Shown piece after piece: positions 1 to 9,879 of a stretch of DNA of 26,399 nucleotides. The stretch covers positions 64,304,357-64,330,755 of the forward strand of contig JBOZIK010000001.1 in assembly GCA_051453625.1 (NCBI GenBank), read 5' to 3'. This stretch comes from Welwitschia mirabilis. Taxonomy: Eukaryota > Gnetophyta > Gnetopsida > Welwitschiales. Below the pieces are notes generated by a model, which was given only the letters and a program-made list of their open reading frames with translations, was not told the DNA's origin and searched no databases. A program made the translations under genes and the position numbers. Position 1 is the stretch's first letter. The number at the start of each line of letters is the position of its first letter.

Positions 1-1704
1 CCTTCAAATGATGAAGAAAATATAACTCTAAGTACCTCCATAATAAAAGAAGTAATAACCAAAAAGGAAAAAGAGCCATCTCAAGAGGTTACTTCCAAAA
101 AGTTCAAAGAGCTAAAAGATCACCCACTAGAATCCATCATTGGAGATGTTAGGTCAAAAATTCAAATAAGAAACTCTCTTAAAAATTTATATGCCCACAT
201 TTGTTATATCTCTCAAATTAAATCCAAAAAGTTTAAAGAGGCAGAATCTCTTGAAGAATGGATGATGGCTATGCAAGATAAACTTCAACAATTCAAAAGA
301 AATGATGTTTGAAAACTTGTAGAAAGATCAAAAGATCAAAATGTAATTGGAATAAAATGGATTTTTAAGAATAAGTATGATGAACAAAATAATGTGATTA
401 AGAATAAGGCAAGATTAGTGGTCCAAGGATATAACCAGATTAAAGGAATAGATATAGGAGACACATTTGCTCTAGTGGTTAGACTAGACAACATTAGAAT
501 GTTTCTATTATATGCAGCCTTAAGCATATTAAATTTTTTTAGATGGATATGAAGAGTGCTTTTTTAAATGGGACGCTCAACAAAGAAGTTTAGATGGAAC
601 AACCTCAAGATTTCATAGATCCACACAAACCAAATCATGTGTATAAACCCAAAAAATCTTTATATGGTTTAAAACAAGCTCTAAGGGCTTGATATGAAAA
701 ACCAGCTACATTTCTTAATGAAAATGATTACATTCGTGGAACTGTGGATAAAACTTTGTTTGCCAAAAATATTAAGAAAGAATTTATTATCATTCAAATC
801 TATGTAGATGACATAATTTTTAGAGCTTCAAATAAAGTTATCTTAAAAGAATTTGCTAGCATTATGATAACACATTTTGAAATAAGTATGATTGGTGAAG
901 TTTGCATGTTTTTGGTCTTCAAATCAAATAAATAAAAAATGAAATTATCATATCACAATCCAAATACTAAAGGGACTTGATCAAATGATTTGGATTAGAA
1001 AATTCAATATCAACTGACACACCTAGGTTAACTTCATGTAGGGTTAGTCTTGATGAATATGGAAAATCTATGATTAAAAACTTTATAGAAGCATGATAGG
1101 AAGTCCATTATATTTAACCACAAGTAGACCTGATATAATGTTCAATATTGCCATGTATGCTACATATCAGTTTCAATCAAAGGAATCAAACCTTCAAGCT
1201 ATAAAAAGGATCATAAGATATATAAAAGATACAAGTGACTATGGATTATGGTACCATATAGAGACTTCCTTTAAAATTAGGTTTTAGTGATGCAAAATAA
1301 GCTGGTTGTAAAGATGATAGAAAATGCGCTAGTTGAAACTATTTTTTTTAAGATCATGCTTGGTAGGATGGACAAGTAAGAAGCAAAAATCTATTTCCCT
1401 TTCCACAGCAAAAGTAAAATATAGTAGTAGAAAATTGTTGTATCCATCTTCTACGGATGAAGGAGATGCTCAAAGAATTTGGAGTACAATCAATATTTAA
1501 AAGAATCCTGTTCAACATTATCAAACTAAACATATTGAACTAAGACATCAGTTTCTTAGAGATCAAATAGAAAACGACAACATTTCTATGAATTTTGTAA
1601 GCACTGATAGACAACTAGCTGGTATTTTCATAAAATCCCTAAAATTTAATAACTTTCTAAGACATCATCACGAAATAGGGGTTATCTCTCTGTCCTCCAG
1701 TTAA
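1..1704 (+). pseudogene. SIRE-lineage Ty1/copia pol remnant (integrase-RT linker, reverse transcriptase, RNase H)
   Basis: This is the 3' part of a copia polyprotein that once copied element RNA into DNA. It enters from the left edge in frame 1, and the integrase-RT linker is readable to a TGA at 310-312, where the family has Trp. The RT continues past the stop with KARLVVQGY at 406-432. The frame then breaks in a T-rich run near 515-542, and MDMKSAFLNG resumes from 543. The catalytic YVDD is intact at 801-812. An SRPDIMF block follows near 1126, then RNase H pieces including TKHIELRHQFLRDQ around 1525-1565, and a final TAA at 1702-1704. Several stops and at least three frame changes make it non-functional. 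The linker and RT wording, plus the envelope-like frame downstream, place it in the SIRE/Maximus lineage. The lineage assignment is by eye; the copia RT call is secure. Confidence 0.9.
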
Positions 1705-1886
1705 AGGCAGGGCGGTCAATCAGATCTTGCATTTAGTCGATCAAATCTAGAAAAGAAGTTAGTCAACTGCATTTTTATCTAGTCACCCAGTCTTTCCTAG
1801 ATTAATCTAAATCTAGTTATGTTAACTAGACTTGTAGGGTTATAAAGTGGAAGATAGGTGATGGACCTAATTTTTTTCTTGAATCT

Positions 1887-1911
1887 AACTTGATCACATC
1901 TCTTTATAAAA
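1887..1911 (+). promoter_or_regulatory. Possible TATA-containing upstream element of the envelope-like frame
   Basis: AACTTGATCA (1887-1896) is followed 8 bp later by TATAAAA (1905-1911), and a CT-rich leader runs to the ATG at 2009. The same AACTTGATCA plus TATAAAA arrangement, with a 7-bp gap, precedes the second envelope-like copy on the minus strand (21777-21800). Whether it acts as a promoter is inference. The rest of 1705-2008 is non-coding spacer between pol and the envelope-like frame. Confidence 0.3.
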
Positions 1912-2008
1912 TTTTGTGGAATCCTAACCTTTCTCATCTACATCTATCCACCTATCTCTTTCAGCTCTAGCTATTTCTCTCTAATTTTTTCTGTCATTAA
2001 GAAGTACC

Positions 2009-3071
2009 ATGTGCTTTCAAATGGTAGAGGATTCCTCTCGAAGATCTTGTCAAAAGGAGCTAGCCAGTAAATATTTAGGGTATTTTTACTTTAGAATATC
2101 AGATGAGGCTTTGGACAGGTTCTCAAAAAAGTTTCAGAAAAAGCCTATCTGTCTAGAAAGTCTTGTTGCTTCTAGGGAACTTAAAGAGCTAAGGAATATG
2201 GTAAGGCTATTAAATGAACTTGATCTGTCTTATTTTCTTGATATATTTGGATTCATCTACCCTTTTCTTACTCATATGTTTTATTGTAATGCTTCTTTTG
2301 ATGCTAATTCCTCTACCCTTATAACCCTTGTTTTTGGGATAAGGATTAGAGTTATGATAGATCTGATAGCCTCCATTACAAATCTCCCTAGAGGAGATTA
2401 TAAGGAGTTTTGGTCCTTATGTGACTCCATGAAGGATAAGGCAGAGGTCATCAAATAACTCTGTGGTAAACTCATTCAGTGGAAAATCACCCTTTCCACC
2501 TCCTACCTTACCCAAAAATACCATTTTCTCTGTTTGATTTTTACTTATAATATTTAACCTCTTTTGGATCATCATGATTAAACCTTTAACTATTGGGTTT
2601 ATTTGTTGTATTTGGTAGGAACTGGTCATTCTCTTGATGCTCTTGCCATTATTCTTAAAAATATGATCTCTCAGTTAGAGTATCAGAAAGCTAGAGCTCT
2701 TTCTTACTCTATTTTGATCACAAATATCTACTATAACTCTAGAGTTCAAATGCACCCAAAGTTAGAAACTTTAACTTCTATGTCTTCCAACCCTATCCTA
2801 CATGCACATTTTCTCCAAATCGAAGAAAATTTTCAAGTCTCCTTCTTGAAAGCAGGCCTCTCTTGAAGAGACTCTTTCATACCTGAAGAGGTTGGATTCT
2901 CGAACTTAGCACATGAAAGAGGATCTCATTGTAGTAGGATACAAGGTTGCTGACACTTCTGAGGAAGACAATGTCTCTGCTCAAAAAGCAACCAAAGAAG
3001 AGGAAGAAGAAGAAGACCCAGATTCTAAAGAGGAATTTGAGAAGGAAGAAGAAGAGGAAGAATCAAATTGA
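2009..3071 (+). pseudogene. SIRE-type envelope-like protein remnant (plant-transposon-protein family)
   Basis: This frame sits between RNase H and the 3' LTR, where SIRE-type copia elements carry a third gene of unknown role, called envelope-like from its position and coiled coil. The N-terminal part is open for 149 codons (2009-2458). It includes a block near residues 30-50 (RISDEALDRFSKKFQKK) and an FYCNASFDANSSTL block near residues 92-105, a pattern typical of the family. The frame breaks after 2458 and resumes at about 2600-2865 (YLVGTGHSLDALA, then Leu/Ile-rich helices). A heptad-like stretch follows near 2850-2912. An acidic tail very rich in Glu runs from the ATG at 2913 to TGA 3069-3071. 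No signal peptide or fusion peptide is visible. At least two frame breaks and internal stops make it dead. Overlapping reading frames in the Glu-rich stretch look Lys-rich but are shadows. Confidence 0.75.
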
Positions 3072-3142
3072 TTTCTTATTACCTCTGCTATTTTCCAGTT
3101 ATTCTTGTTATTTTTATTTTTCTCTCCTTTGTCGTCAATGTC

Positions 3143-3156
3143 AAAAGGAGGAGAAA
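3143..3156 (+). other. Internal polypurine tract of element 1
   Basis: AAAAGGAGGAGAAA lies 72 bp after the envelope-like stop. SIRE-type elements commonly have a purine tract here in addition to the one that touches the 3' LTR. Bases 3157-3513 that follow are AT-rich, non-coding 3' internal sequence with no gene seen. Confidence 0.5.
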
Positions 3157-3513
3157 TAGTACTTATATTATTAGTTATTATCAGTTATTCTTAGTAGTAC
3201 TTATTAGTTATTCTCAATTGTAATTACTCTCTTATGAGTATCCTTCTGTTGTACTACTTAAAACTAGTTAATAGAAATGCATTTGGTATTATCTTATCTT
3301 ATCTATTAGTTCATATTATATTTCCCATGAGCTATGCTTTTGTCATCTTTATTAATAAATATTATATGTCTCATGAACTATACTTTTAATTTGTTTATAT
3401 ATATGGCTCTTTTTAAAAACCATTATAAATGCTTACTTTGGATCAACATGCTTAATAATCTTAGCAAATCTAATGGGTATTTTTTTAACTAAGTATAATT
3501 TATCATTAATGTT

Positions 3514-3525
3514 CAAGGAGGAGAT
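3514..3525 (+). other. LTR-adjacent polypurine tract of element 1
   Basis: CAAGGAGGAGAT directly precedes the 3' LTR start. Such tracts survive RNase H digestion and prime plus-strand DNA synthesis in LTR retrotransposons. The position next to TATTAAG (an eroded TGTTAAG LTR start) fixes the LTR boundary. Confidence 0.65.
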
Positions 3526-3746
3526 TATTAAGTTATAATTTACCAAATTGATGTCAAACTAATGTTTTCTAGTTTAGCAAAAAAAGTTGTATTCATTATA
3601 AAAAATATTAATCCTTGTAGGTCAGAAGCAACAAACATTTATCAATAGCCTTACTTAAATCTAACAAGCTATAGCCCCTGAAAGGAATCCACTTGACTCC
3701 TAAGGACTTGATCAAACTTATACTAAGAAGTATTAAAACTAGATTA

Positions 3747-3954
3747 TCGAGGGATCAACTGAATTTCTGAGGGATTGATTAGACCTAAAGTAAAAATGTT
3801 TTTAACTTTTATTATCAAGGATTTGAGTAGATTCTTGAGGAATCAATAGGACCTAGAGTAAAAATGTTTTCATCTTTTTTCATGAAGGGATTAACTAGAT
3901 TAATGAGAAATCGATCAAACTAAGGCTAAACATGTTGTTTTTTACTTTTCTTCA
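3747..3954 (+). repeat. Three tandem 68-71 bp repeats in the LTR
   Basis: Units start at 3747, 3815 and 3883. Each has a GAGGGAT-like motif, a second copy 20-21 bp later, an AGACCTAAAGTAAAAATG-like middle, and a T-rich end. A partial fourth unit and a further pair with ATCAAC at 4102 and 4123 lie downstream. The units have diverged by substitutions but keep nearly constant length. They sit upstream of the TATA-like box, in the expected U3 part of the LTR. Confidence 0.75.
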
Positions 3955-4224
3955 TATGAAATTGATCGAATGAAAATGTAGTCAACTAGACATGCAGTTG
4001 ATCGGATCCCAGATGGGTTTAACTAGACATGAAGAAATAAAGAAATTAGGTTAATTGGAAGAATATGGGGAAAACTCACTTTAGTGATGACAATCAATGA
4101 GATCAACTGGACATTTTGAGGGATCAACCAGTCGTGATGGAAATGGGATTTTTCTAGCTATTGCCCTCTTATTTTTATCTATTGAAGAATCAAATCTACT
4201 TGTAAAATCCTAAAATGTATCCTT

Positions 4225-4232
4225 TATATATA
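4225..4232 (+). promoter_or_regulatory. TATA-like box of LTR A
   Basis: TATATATA lies about 270 bp downstream of the repeat block and about 540 bp before the LTR end, a plausible place for the U3/R border. This is inferred from position only. Confidence 0.4.
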
Positions 4233-4773
4233 CCTCAACCATCAAAGTCATTGTACCTCTTCCACTTGACCAAAAAATGAATGAGCATCTTTTTGATTAT
4301 TAGTTCTTTGATCAATCAGTTTGCACTATATGTGCTTAGATTTGTAATATCATTATAGATAGTGTAATACTATCATTTTTGCATCTTAGATCTACTGAAT
4401 CCTATGCATTATGACACACTATTGACACTGTAAAGCATTCTCTCGAAAGGTTGATACTGAGCCTCTAAAAAGTCCAATTGTAAAAGGTTATAGGTGAATT
4501 TGAGATACTTAGAAAGTGAGTAATAAAGATCCAAATTATTCTTGAGTAGAAGCTAATCACAAAGAGTAGAGTAGGTGGTTTCCCAAACCACTATAAACCA
4601 TATGTTAATCTCCATTGGTATTTTCTACTTTTAGTTATTTTTCTTTCAGATCATTTTTGGTATTTCATATGCACAAATATTTTTAGTATTTAATACTTAT
4701 GGAGATAGCTTTTGAATTTATTTATTTTTTAAAAAGTCCTATTCACCCCATCTCTAAGGTTCTAGATCCTTCA

Positions 4774-5019
4774 AAAAGTTTTCATCTTCATGGTTTTTGA
4801 CAACTAAAGTACCAAGGTCTTTGATTTCAGCTATGGTGACACCTCCAAACATAATTATTCCAAGATGTTCATGTTGCAAATCCTTTAAAAGTTTCTTTTG
4901 ATGTGTGATGTATTTCGAGAAGTCACTGTCAAGGTACCACAAAGTATATTTTGATGAAGAGATGAATAAATTTACTTCAAAATTCATTTCTTCAACCATG
5001 AAATAACTAGCTTCCTTTT
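4774..5019 (-). pseudogene. Copia protease fragment, left tandem copy (truncated)
   Basis: Read on the minus strand, this continues the left gag into the aspartic protease that matures the copia polyprotein. The frame is open from 4999 down to the junction and contains VNLF, then WYLDSD (W at about 4939), where the family has a DSG active site. The catalytic Gly is therefore replaced by Asp. LLKDLQHEHLG and a degraded FGDGT-like block follow. It stops at 4774, where the 3' LTR of element 1 begins. The same protease is present in the right copy at about 10970-11190. This is a dead fragment, cut by the later insertion. Confidence 0.8.
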
Positions 5020-5982
5020 CTTCTTCATTTTCATTCTTACCTTTTCTTTTAAATAAAGCATTCTCTTGCTTTTGTTCTTTATTTTTTATCGCTACATTTG
5101 CCTTGTTTTGCTTAGATCTGATTCTTTTCCTATAATCTTTAAGTATGTATCCTCACTTATAATAGTAGAAGCATTCACGTGTTTCTCTATTTGGTGTTGA
5201 TGATTAGCCTTCTTGCTACTTTTGATGAAAGTTGGACTCTTAAGCATGACCTCCAAAGATTTTTCCACCTCTAACTTAGTAGCCTCTTCCCTTAAATCCT
5301 CTACCATGAAATGCACCTCTATCTCTTCCTCAAAGTTGAGATTAGAGGGTTTAGCTTATAGTGCCTTGAATTCTTTTTCTTCCTCTTCTTTTAAATTGTA
5401 TTCAAACTAAACAAGTTGTCTAGAAAGTTCATCTAAAATGAGGTTATTCATATTAGGAAAGTTCCTAATTAAGATGGTAAGAGGCTAGAATGGCTTTAAA
5501 AGTGTTTTCAAAATCTTCAGAACTATGTTACTATTTGGGATTGAATGACCTAGATTTGTCATGGTTTTAACATCATCTTTTACCCTCAAGATCTAATTTT
5601 CAACTGACTCTTTTTCTTTCATTCTAAGAGTCTCATATTATATTCTTAGAGTTTGTAATCTAATGGCTCTTATCTTTTCATGTTTTCTATACTTTTTATC
5701 TAATCCATTCCACAATTTATAAGCTGAGGAATAATTGGAAACTTTTTGAAATTCCTCATTAGACATACTAGAATGAGTAAAAGTAATTATATTATTGTCA
5801 TTCATCTTATTTATCATATAAACTATATACTCTTTGGTAGTTGTTTCAGTCACTTCAATAACATCTTCAAAGTTATTCTAAGTCCATTTCCATATGCCTT
5901 CTAATTTAGGAAAGAATTCCATGTGTCTTTTCAAAATTTCATAGCTATTGATATCAAAGGAAGGAATTTTTGTCTTTGTCAT
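5020..5982 (-). pseudogene. Copia gag remnant, left tandem copy
   Basis: Gag forms the particle that packages element RNA. The ATG is at 5982-5980, about 237 bp after the primer site, and opens MTKTKIPSFDINSYEI, a typical copia gag start. An in-frame stop follows near codon 38, and a long open stretch (5638-5853) carries the UBN2-type segment with SNEEFQKVSNYSSAYKLW. The C-terminal CCHC zinc knuckle lies at 5132-5173. Its first Cys survives, but the second Cys, the His and the last Cys have become Tyr, and a stop replaces one residue. A Lys/Arg-rich tail leads into protease. This N-terminal half is better preserved than that of the right copy. Confidence 0.85.
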
Positions 5983-6218
5983 TTAACCTAGAATTGAACA
6001 CCAAAAAACTGTCAAATGTAAGGTATATTATCTTTATGGAAATTAATCAAAAAACTAATTCCATAAAATAGTTAACTTTACTAATATGTGTAATAAATCT
6101 AAACACAGATGTTGATTCAAAAATGGCATGTCAAAAGCACAATGTCAAAACAAAATTACAATAATAAATGAAATAAATTGAGATAAAAAAATTATTGAAT
6201 CATCAATTGCTTATTATG

Positions 6219-6230
6219 GCTTTGATACCA
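6219..6230 (-). other. Primer-binding site after the middle LTR
   Basis: On the minus strand this reads TGGTATCAAAGC, one transition away from the TGGTATCAGAGC complement of plant initiator-Met tRNA. It lies two bases after the middle LTR. A primer site here shows that the middle LTR is followed by a new internal region, not by flanking genomic DNA. Confidence 0.85.
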
Positions 6231-6232
6231 AA

Positions 6233-7926
6233 TTAAACCATAATAACAATTCTTTTGCTAATGGATAAAGATTCTTTACATAGCCCTAAGCATGGTAAAA
6301 CCACATAAATGGATATAGGCCTAACTAATTTATCCATTATTTATGATGCACTTAAAAATATCTCTCAAAGAGGAGTTATACCCATTCAATTCAATGATGT
6401 TAAAGATGTTCAAATAATCATACCAAAAGTGAGTGTAGATTTTATCAATTAGAGAACTTGAAGAGTTTCAAATTTGACATTCTAAAATGACATTGGGTAT
6501 TGAAAACAAGAGAATTCTTTAATTCTTAAGAAGAGATTGGAGTTCTCAAAATAAATCCTTAAAAGTTGTATGCATGATTTTATCCCCATATTTTGAAGTC
6601 TTTAAGTAAAATGGCCATTGGGCCTTTTGTAATTACAAAGAGAATAATTATAAAAGATAGTGTGATAGAAGCATTGTGCTCTAAATTTTTATATTTGCAA
6701 AGTGGTAATCAAAAAGTTAAAAGATCTAGCTAATGCAAGGAAACTTTTCACCCCTTTAAATTCAAGAAATTCCAAAAGAAGAGAGCATAAACATTATATG
6801 TTTCTTGAAATTTAATGATACAATTTTCTAGACTTCTATCATTTTAAGAAAAGAAAACTTGAATCTGAAATACAAATGAACTACAAGTTGATTCTTAAAT
6901 TCATTTGGAAGTTTGAATAAGAACTGAGACTAGTTAGCAAATTGAAAACAAATAAATTATTATGAGAAGATTTAACATGGAGTTATGGGTGTTGTAATTA
7001 AAAATGCTATTAAAATCAAAGAATCAAATAAATTTGGAACTACTAATGGTGATCAGGAAGAGGGCATTAAATGTAACTAAAATATTACTTTGCTTTACTA
7101 AAATGTCAAGTGCAGGGATGTAGTTTTAAAACCTAAATTATTTGAGGATTTGTTATCAACATTAAAAAGGAAACTATAACTTCTTAGAGTAAAAATTCAA
7201 TTCTAAAAAAAACATTTTAAAATTTTGAACATAATGAATTCTAAAAATAGATGCTAAGAAAAAGGTATGTAATATAGAATTTTGAAGTAATTGAATTTGT
7301 AACAACAATAGAACTTGAAATTGAGGAAGTTCAGTAATGAGAGTTTATAACCCAAATACAGAAACTTCTTGGTAACCAAATCTGAAGTTAAAATTGACAA
7401 AATCTAATGACAAGGGTTTGTGAAAAATATATAGAAACTTCTTAGTAACAAATTTGAAGCTCTCACATATTGTGTACAATCCTTAAGCAATTCTTGCACA
7501 CTAACAAAATGAGGATTGCAATACCTACACTTGCTTCTTTTTTTTTTTAATTGTTGGGGGTAAGAATGAGGGCTTTTAATGACATGATAAAGATTGAAGA
7601 AAGCAAGTAGATCGTCCATTTTGAAAAATCCAAATAAAAGATGAGGAATACAGCTACAGATCCACTAAGAAAGGCATGAGATAGAATAAGGAGGACAAGA
7701 TTAGATGCTGCTTGTCTTCTATGGACTGCATCTCTTTGATGTTAGTAAATTACATGAAAAAAATTTCATGATTTATGATATAACAAAGCCATGCCCTCTT
7801 ATCCCCTTTTTTCTTTTAGCCAAAACAAATTACAAGTGATAAAAAAATGTGTTGTAATATAAAGGAAAATAAATACTAAAGTAAATTTTGTATTCTTAAT
7901 GTTAGTTAACAAAGTAAATCCCAATA
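6233..7926 (-). mobile_element. Middle LTR of the tandem copia pair
   Basis: About 1.69 kb. On the minus strand it starts TATTGGGATTTACTTTG (expected TGTTGAG) and runs to just before the primer site. It aligns along its whole length with the LTR at 12405-14057, and a by-eye comparison suggests high-80s percent identity with mostly transitions. It serves as 3' LTR for the pol at 7994-11190, because a polypurine tract abuts it at 7927-7940. It also serves as 5' LTR for the gag at 5020-5982. Reading frames on either strand inside it are non-coding chance frames. Confidence 0.85.
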
Positions 7927-7940
7927 AAATCCCCTTTAAC
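7927..7940 (-). other. Polypurine tract of the minus-strand copia element
   Basis: The minus strand reads TTAAAGGGGATTTT next to the LTR start. A second purine run, AAGGGGGAGG, lies 35-45 bp further upstream (7973-7984), just after the pol stop. Both are expected where plus-strand DNA synthesis is primed. Confidence 0.6.
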
Positions 7941-7993
7941 ATTAAGGACGTAAGTTTACTAAATCCAATTCCTCCCCCTTAGCAACTTAATGT

Positions 7994-9470
7994 CTAGACT
8001 TTTAGTTTGTTTTGTAATTCTTGGAATCTAGATTTGTTTAAGGCCTTGGTGAAGAAATCAGCTAGTTGAAGCATTGTGGAATAATAGTTAACAACTAGAA
8101 GTCCTTCTTCAACTAGGCTATGAACATAGTGGAATTTGATATCTATGTGTTTAGTAGTCAGATGCATGACTAGATTTTTACTAATGGTAATTGCAAACAT
8201 GCTGTCACAAAAAGTAGTGGATTAATTTCTCAATTGGTATGGTAAAAATAAGAGAATAATTTATTTAATCATACCAGCTGTTAGCTTACTGCATGTATTA
8301 TCAGATATTCTACTTCAATAGTTGATTGAGTGACATAGGTTTTTTTTTTTTTTAAAGCCACAAAAAGAGGCTACCTCCTAGAAGCATTTCAAAACCAGAT
8401 GTGCTTTTTCCATCATCAATGTTGCCTAGCCAATCGACATCAGCATAACTAGTTAATGAAAGGTTATAATTTGCTTCATAAAACAAGCTAATTAAGATTG
8501 TTCCTCTTACATATCATAAAATTATTTTAATAGCATCCAAGTAGGGCTTCTTAAGACAACTCATAAAATGAGATGTATAACTAACAGCAAATTAGAGATT
8601 AGGTCTTGAAGTTATCTAATACATAAGATTACTTATCATTAACCTATATTCATGTTCATTGACTAAATACCCTTTTATGTATTTTTGAAGCTTAATTATT
8701 AAAGGAAGTGTAGTCAAGATAGGCTTTGATTAATGAATCTTAAATTTCTGGAGCATATGTTTAACATATTTTTACTAGTTTAACCAAATTCCCTTTGATA
8801 TTTGATGTATTTTAGTGCCCAAGTAATAAAAAAGCTTTCATAAGTCAGTCATTTCAAACTTCCCTTTTATATCATTTTTAAATTTTTGAACTAGTTGATG
8901 ATCATTTCCTATAAAAATAATGTCATTAGCATAGGCCAAAATAAATACTAACTTGTTGCCAAGTGTTTTTAAATAAGGTATTATTAGTTGAATATTTTTC
9001 ATAACCTTATTTTCTCAAATATTCATCTAACTTAGAAAACCAAGCTCTTGGAGCTTGTTTTAATTCATAAAGGGACTTTTTTAGACAAAGGATATGATCT
9101 TCCTTTCTAGGTGTTACAAATCCCTTAGGTTGAGAGACATATACTTCCCCACTGAGAAAGCTACTTACGAATGTTGATTTAACATCCATTTGCCAAACTA
9201 CAATTTGAACTTTGGTAGCATATGCTAAGAATACTCGAATAGATTCTAGCCTTGCCACAGGTTCATAGGTTTCTTTGTAAGCAATGCCAACTTCTTCTAG
9301 ATATCCCTTGGCTACTAGTATATCCTTGTATTTATTAATCAAATGATCAGGATTATATTTCATTCAAAAAATCCACGTAGTCCTAATTATGTCTTTGTCT
9401 TTAGAATAAGGCAACAAAGTTTAAGTTTTGTTCTTTTCTATTTGGGCATTTTTTAGTTTCATTGCATTAA
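7994..9470 (-). pseudogene. Copia reverse transcriptase and RNase H remnant
   Basis: An open stretch at 9007-9363 (minus) carries the first half of the RT_2-type reverse transcriptase, with VAKGYLEEVGI, EPVARLESIRVF, WQMDVKS and LYELKQAPRAWF. The catalytic box lies at 8922-8933 and reads YAND in place of YVDD, so the first metal-binding Asp is Asn. An SRPNLLF-type block and a degraded KSTSGF block of RNase H follow on the way to 8350. The end (8200-7994) reads TKHIDIKFHYV and ADFFTKALNKSRF, then a stop at 7996-7994. There are numerous internal stops. It lies between the integrase remnant and the polypurine tract, the normal copia order. Confidence 0.88.
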
Positions 9471-9879
9471 CCTAATGTGATGCATCTTTTGCATCTTTAT
9501 AACATAACGGATCCATGTGAGGACTTATGTGATAGTAAGGCAACTTACTCTATTATAGCTGCCCTACATTCAGCTATATTTTGACTCTCTTCTAATTGCC
9601 TTCTAACTTATTCTCTTGTTTGAAGAGGTGTAGATGGATCAAGAATAACATTTGGGACATCATGATATTACTTCAACCTAATCTTTTTTTCAAGTTATTC
9701 AGAGATAGAATTTAACAAATCAGATAAATTATCATCCAAATTCTATTGTGAAACCTCATTGCTCTCTAAGTTTAAATTATGTTTAGAATTGCTTTTGAAT
9801 TTAGAATATGAATTTTCTAAGTTTTTTGAATTATTTTTAAAGTATTTTCACAAATTTTAACATTGCTTTTGCTTTATAA

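Larger units (their letters stand above)
3526..4773 (+). mobile_element. 3' LTR of SIRE-lineage element 1
   Basis: The LTR is about 1.25 kb. It begins just after the polypurine tract (TATTAAG, expected TGTTAAG) and ends in CA at 4772-4773. The last 45 bases (CTATTCACCCC, then TCTAGATCCTTCA) closely parallel the end of the other SIRE-type LTR at 25725-25762. It holds a 68-bp tandem repeat block (3747-3954), a TATA-like TATATATA at 4225-4232 and many small indels. Directly beyond 4773 begins minus-strand protease sequence of another copia family, so this end is an insertion junction. The matching 5' LTR lies outside the window, so the target duplication cannot be tested. Confidence 0.8.

Noticed and set aside
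336-527. Minus-strand open frame opposite the first RT
   Set aside because: Antisense shadow of a clearly recognisable plus-strand reverse transcriptase.
2417-2629. Minus-strand frame over the envelope-like gene
   Set aside because: Overlaps the frame break of the envelope-like remnant on the opposite strand and shows no family pattern.
2009-3071. Endogenous viral envelope gene
   Set aside because: No signal peptide, fusion peptide or membrane anchor; the position and sequence blocks fit the plant SIRE envelope-like family of unknown function.
2947-3159. Lys-rich plus-strand frame
   Set aside because: It is the shifted frame of the Glu-rich tail of the envelope-like gene; GAAGAA-type codons read as AAG in the next frame.
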